From Calonectria ilicicola (lineage: Eukaryota > Ascomycota > Sordariomycetes > Hypocreales > Nectriaceae): a stretch of 64,000 bases of DNA. Location of the stretch: the NCBI GenBank assembly GCA_020809705.1, contig CP085833.1:2418001-2482000 (forward strand), read 5' to 3'. This document shows, piece by piece, positions 59,408 to 64,000 of this stretch (position 1 is its first letter; each line of letters opens with the position of its first letter). The position numbers and the translations under genes were made by a program. The notes under the pieces are model-generated. The model worked only from the letters and a program-made list of their open reading frames with translations, was not told the DNA's origin and made no database searches.

Positions 59408-60686
59408 TTACCTGATGAATTCCTTCAGCTCCTTCGAGCCCTCCAAGGTCACCTTGCCCTCCCCTTGAGCCTCTGCCACGTGGATGGCACTTGGGGCCTG
59501 GTCCTTGGCCGCCTCCAGAGCCTGGGGCTTAGTGGTGGCAGGGTCCAAGGCCTCGGCGAGCACGCCTTCCGGAGCATCTGCAATCTCATTCACCTGCTCC
59601 CTGGTCAGGACGTCCGCGGCCCGAACGCCCCGGCTTGACATGAGGATGGTGGCAGGGCCATGGAACTGGAGGAATAGGCGATCTCCCCAGATTGTCCGCC
59701 GAGCCGTGGTTCGCAGGCTGTGATATACTCTGCAAGCGTATTTGTACACTTCCGACTGGCGGACCGTCTTCATGAATTCCGGCTCTGGAATCCACCTCGA
59801 TAGAGAGGGGACCTGGAGGCGCAGGCTGTTGCTCTTGAAACGAAACGGCTGTGGCGCATGCCTCGATACCGAGTACGCAACCACACTGCCGGGATGCGCC
59901 ACAAACTCTTCGCCCTCCTTGAGTGTAAGCTGATAGATCTGCCCGGGGGCCGAGAGGGCCGCTAGGCCTCTGCCCGTGAGGAGAGTGCTACCCCAGTGCG
60001 CCAGTGTCAGACCAGTCTGGATCCTGGGGGATGGCGAGAGTGTGTGTCCCGTCCAAGCCAGCAGGGCATTGCGCTGTGAGATCATCCAATCCGTGGTCCC
60101 ATCGACGTGTAGGACGGAGAAGGAGGTGGTGGGAGATTTGGTTGAGATGAGAGCTGTGATTGGAGAAGTGGCAGAGATTCGTTGGTAGAGGAAGGGCACC
60201 CCGAGTAGGGCCCGAGGAGCGGGGTTGAGGATCGAGAGCGTCGATTGGGTCTACCCAGGCAAGTAAGTGTTAGACAGCTTGTCGGTGGTGTTTTTGATAG
60301 TGGTCAATGGCGGCCGGCCTTACATTTTCGGGCTTGCCAGCTACGGCAACCAATGTGCCCCGTCTGGTATAGAGCTTCTGCGATGCCGAGAGGCTGACGG
60401 ATAAAAGAGAGTATGGGGCGCCAATGACCTCGAATCGAGCATCTGTGAGGGATCAGTGTCAGTTGAATTGCATTCCCAAAGCCCAATGACTCGGTGCAAA
60501 CCTACCTGCAGGATCCCGGGCGTCAGCCGGAGCTCCAAAGGCATCCCCGCCAACTTTTGGAGCGTCCGTGGTGGGTGCGGCGGAGATCTGGATGGCTCTG
60601 CACTGTCGGCAGACAAAGGACGGCGAAGGGTACTGCCGCATGCGCAGGCCGCGCGCCGTCCTTAGTAGCGGCGACTGGCCTCGCAT
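59408..60686 (-). CDS. AIM24: AIM24-family mitochondrial protein
   Basis: Three exons (60686-60506, 60442-60324 and 60250-59408) give 380 aa. The N-terminus ([19 protein letters not shown], Arg-rich and free of acidic residues) is a mitochondrial presequence. The body fits the AIM24 family (PF01987): [65 protein letters not shown], and [17 protein letters not shown] near the end of the domain. In yeast AIM24 supports the MICOS complex and inner-membrane architecture. The Ala/Glu-rich C-terminal tail (about 40 residues) is not conserved. The ATG at 60686 was chosen because it opens the presequence. It is divergent from the kinesin gene. Confidence 0.9.
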
Positions 60687-61062
60687 TGTGTCTGGTCGAG
60701 TACAAATAAATGCGCGCGACGTGAGGTGTCGGCTCGACGTTTTGCTCCTCGTCTTGCCCAGCGGCCCGTGGTGTGCGCCAAAAAAGCGTGATGGCCGCAC
60801 CACGGCTTTTCCCGTGCCGCCGAGCTCCGACGTCACCTCCTTCACGTGCTGTCGCTGGGCCAACCTAGCTTGATCCTGGCGAAGCGCTAAGCGGATCCTC
60901 AACCACAAACCCATGGTTATAGCAATTCTTCAGTAACGAACTAACTACTCAATCTGTTATGCGGTCAGATTGGTAGGCTGTGAGTCCTTTGTTTGTCCCC
61001 AACGCAGCCCGACTTTGCTTCCCGGCCCTCCTCTCCTTCGTCCCCGGTTGTTTACTTCCACC
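60687..61062. promoter_or_regulatory. Shared divergent promoter region, AIM24 / kinesin
   Basis: Only 376 bp separate the two start codons, so both promoters must lie here. A CACGTG site sits at about 60844. No gene is seen. Confidence 0.5.
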
Positions 61063-63275
61063 ATGTCTGTTCGCGTTGTCGCAAGAATACGGCCGCTCCT
61101 CGAGAAGGAGCTCGGCAAGGACGTGATTGTTCGCGCCGACAGCGCCGATTCTAGCAAGCCGGACACCATTGTGAAGATTCCCAACCCCAAGAACGAGGCC
61201 GAGGAGTTCTCCTTCGCGTTCAACGGTGTCTACGATCAGCCCACCACCCAGGAGGAGTTGTTTACTGCAGAAGGTGCGAGGACTCGTTGATTTTGAGCTA
61301 ACCCTGGGCGTGTCATGTGTTGACTTTGGCAGTGGCCCCGCATCTAAAGTCTCTCTTCCAAGGAATCGATGTCACCATCTTCGCCTACGGTGTCACAGGC
61401 ACCGGCAAGACGCACACGATGCGTGGTGGGTTGAAGCTGGCAGACCGCGGTGTGATCCCCCGGTTGCTGAGCGGTGTGTTCCGAAGAGGCAAGAAGATCA
61501 TGAAGGATACCCAAGGCCAGACAACGGTGCGAGTTACATTGTCATACTACGAGATCTACAACGACAAGGTCTACGATCTGCTCGAGCCTCCCGAGAAGCG
61601 TACCCCTACTGGCCTGCCCCTACGCGCCGAGGCCAATGGGCGAACTGTCGTGGTCGGTTTGTCAGAACGATCCTGCGAGGATCTCAAGGACTTTGAGAAG
61701 TTGTACATTGAGGCCAACAACAACCGCGTCACGGCGGCCACCAAGCTCAATGCCCACAGCAGTCGAAGCCACGCCATCCTCCGAGTTAAGCTAACACAGA
61801 TCACCGATGAGATGATCCGGGAGAGCACAGCTTCAGCTATTGATCTTGCGGGATCGGAAGACAACCGCCGAACTGACAATGGCAAGGAGCGATTGGTGGA
61901 GTCGGCTGCTATTAATAAGAGTCTCTTTGTCCTCAGTCAGTGCATTGATGCCATCTCACGTGGTGACAAGAGAATCCCGTACAGGGAATCGAAGATGACG
62001 CGCATCCTGTCCCTTGGCCAGAACAGGGGCATCACTGTCATGATCCTCAACCTCTCTCCACTTCGCAGCTACCATCTCGACACACTAAGCAGTCTCAACG
62101 TCAGCTCTCGCGCAAAGCGCATCGAGGTGCGCGAGATTGAAAACGAAGTCGTTTTCAAGCAAGTTCCTAGAACGAACTCAAACTCATCTGGCCTAAGTGC
62201 CAACCGACAGCCCCTCCGTCCTCTTGCTAACGTGCACAATGTCCACAATGGCAACGTCGCTGCGGCCAAGGCTGCGGATGCTAAGGCTGCGGACGCCAGC
62301 AAGCCCGTCAAGGCATTCGCTGTCTATACCGACAAGGCCAAGCCTGCACCCACAACGCGAACCATCGCCACTCCCGCTACGATCCGTCTATCAAACTCGA
62401 ACTCGCATAAGCGACCCTCTGAAAATGAGTCGAACATTGCCAGGCCGAGCAAGATCTCACGGCCCACTGCAACGGGACTTGGCTCCATGACTATTTCTGC
62501 GGCCCAAATCGAGGCTATGGTAGAGAAGAAGGTCAGTGAGGTTCTGGCTGCTCGTCTAGCGGCTGAGAAGGCCGCCCAGCAGCCTCAGGTGCAGGTCCAG
62601 CCGGAGCTCAGCGAGGCTGTGCAGCAGCGGCTGGATGCTCTCGAGAGGCGAATCGAGAGCGATGAGTGGCGGGATGATGCCAAGTCGGAGGGTCTGAGGT
62701 TCTTGCTTGCGGCCCGGCAGCACAAGGAGCGCGGAGAGGATGTGGAGGCTCTTAGAATGTACGAGTTGGCTCTTCCATACTTCCCTGGGCAGGCCAAGCT
62801 ACTTGGCAAGATAGAGAGGCTCAAGGCACGCTTAAACGGATCCCCGAGCCCCAGCTCACAGCTCAAGGCTGAGTCTCGGGCTGAGCGGAGGAAGAAGCGC
62901 CAGCCGGTGTACCAGGATGATGATGGTGACTACAACGATGGTGAGGCTGACGTTGATGAGGAGGCCTTTGCGCAGGCTGCTGCTAAGACTAAGTCTCGTA
63001 AGCACAGGGCCAAGGCTCTAGATGTGCTCCCAGGAGACGACGGCTCCGTCGATCTCCGTGCGCAACAGCTTCTCGATATTGTGAACTCGCGTGATGTGGA
63101 GCAGATCCGCGGTCTAGTAGGTTTTGGTGCAAAGAAGGCTCGCGATCTTGTTGATTATCTGGAGCTTGCCGGCGCTCAAGATGGTGCCCAGATTGAGACG
63201 CTTGCGCAGCTTCGCAACTTGCCAGGTCTAGGCGGCCGAACCATCGAGAGGGCATATGAAGGGCTCATGGCTTGA
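61063..63275 (+). CDS. Kinesin-10 / KIF22-like motor with helix-hairpin-helix tail
   Basis: Two exons (61063-61273 and 61333-63275) give 717 aa. The N-terminal motor (about 1-350) has all the nucleotide motifs: the P-loop GVTGTGKTHT (90-99), switch I NAHSSRSHAI and switch II DLAGSE. A basic, Ala/Lys/Asn-rich linker with AAAKAADAKAADA repeats follows, then a predicted coiled coil (IEAMVEKKVSEVLAARLAAEKAA), a TPR-like segment (about 500-530) and an acidic/basic stretch. The last ~70 residues carry two helix-hairpin-helix motifs (GFGAKKARDLVDYL and LPGLGGRTIERAY), as in chromokinesin Kid/KIF22, which binds DNA and pushes chromosome arms. Kinesin-10 membership is inferred from this motor-plus-HhH layout. 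Upstream ATGs lie in the shared promoter, so 61063 is the start. Confidence 0.9.
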
Positions 63276-64000
63276 GAGGCCACAGGGTTTGTATTGGGGA
63301 AAAATGGTTTTGGTTTGCATTATACCCAAATCCTTTGGACTGGTAGGGAATCGGCGTTTTGGGGTTTGTTGTTTCGGTTTTATTATTCGGTTGCATTGGG
63401 CGGTGTTATCCAGGCGGCAACTAAGCTGCCATAATTGCATTTTATTCAACTTTCCATCAAATTGAGATCCCTTTCTGTGATTTGTCATGAGTCCAATCAG
63501 TCGAAGCTGTACCATGTCCTCCTACAGTACAATCCCTGAAAGTTTGTAACCTATCTACCAAATTAATATCCCTAGGTGGTTAAGTTTTAAGGTGAGGATG
63601 CCACAGGGGCACAATCTTCCAAGGGGTGTATTGTACTTTCTACTTTACGACATTCAACCTAGATAATCTCTTTGGTGTGTGATGGTATAGGGTAGGTACC
63701 GATCCCTGTTAGAGACTCACGTGTCGGGTCACGTGCTCGATCGACTTCCCTGGACCCGAGCGCTGACGCACTGACCGCAAACTTGCTTACCCTAAAGCAA
63801 ACACAGTGACACAAACCGGCCGGATTGAATGAGCTGTTTGCACAATGCGAATCACTGCACAAACTGATGTACGATGGAGCGAATGTTTGTGAGATGGAAT
63901 GGGATAAAACAAGCGAAGGAAATCAAGCCTTTGAGTCAAGGCCGTTTGTAGATAAAAGGAAGCACTTTTTCCTGCTTGGTTGTAGGTTTTTCCTTCCTCC
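63276..64000. other. Right-end flank, no gene seen
   Basis: It contains the 3' UTR region of the kinesin gene and about 600 bp that may belong to a gene beyond the window. No frame is supported. Confidence 0.5.
63718..63735. promoter_or_regulatory. Paired CACGTG E-boxes
   Basis: Two palindromic CACGTG hexamers (63718-63723 and 63730-63735) are spaced 12 bp centre to centre, about one helical turn. Fungal bHLH factors bind this hexamer. The regulated gene would lie right of the window; this is inference. Confidence 0.4.

Noticed and set aside
1..64000. CRISPR arrays, rRNA genes, telomeric repeats
   Set aside because: No regularly spaced repeat-spacer pattern, no rRNA-like sequence and no TTAGGG arrays were found; CRISPR would not be expected in a fungal genome.

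Overview
The window reads as nuclear DNA of a filamentous ascomycete (Pezizomycotina, most like Sordariomycetes, perhaps Hypocreales). The protein-coding genes carry short introns of about 50-160 bp with GT/AG borders and CTAAC-type branch sites. The gene set includes a SKN7-type regulator, a fungal CP2/grainyhead factor, an AIM24 protein and a 21-kDa-type complex I subunit. I joined exons by hand from reading frames and splice signals. The order assignment is inference.

Left part (1-17.1 kb), accessory in character: the N-terminal end of a DHA1-type MFS transporter (-, cut by the window edge); a phosphatidylserine-decarboxylase-like pyruvoyl enzyme (-); a Dal5-like MFS permease (+); a secreted deuterolysin M35 metalloprotease (-); an APC-family amino acid/GABA/choline-type permease (-); a GNAT acetyltransferase (+); a DUF4419 protein (-); and a secreted, membrane-anchored protein (+). 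Nutrient uptake, amine/lipid decarboxylation and external proteolysis dominate, so this looks like a scavenging or environment-facing block.

Middle (17.1-26.0 kb): about 8.9 kb with no supportable gene, ending in an ATG-poor leader with one short upstream ORF before a CP2/grainyhead-like transcription factor (26.0-28.7 kb, +). A further 4 kb without genes follows, then an intron-bearing tRNA-Thr(AGT) (-).

Right part (33-64 kb), mostly housekeeping: UPF0235/DUF167 protein (-); HAD-type Swiss-army-knife RNA-repair-like protein with an RGG tail (+); eIF2B epsilon (-); the stress response regulator SKN7 (+), preceded by an 825-bp stretch with no sense-strand ATG; DNA primase small subunit PRI1 (+); tRNA m1G9 methyltransferase TRM10 (-); complex I 21-kDa/NDUFA11-like subunit (+); an MCT-like MFS transporter (-); AIM24 (-); and a kinesin-10/KIF22-like motor with a helix-hairpin-helix tail (+).

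The most unusual structure lies just downstream of the complex I gene (53.86-54.61 kb). Three tandem copies of a box C/D snoRNA-like element each sit in their own small intron. The host transcript is apparently non-coding and may be the 3' UTR of the complex I mRNA itself.
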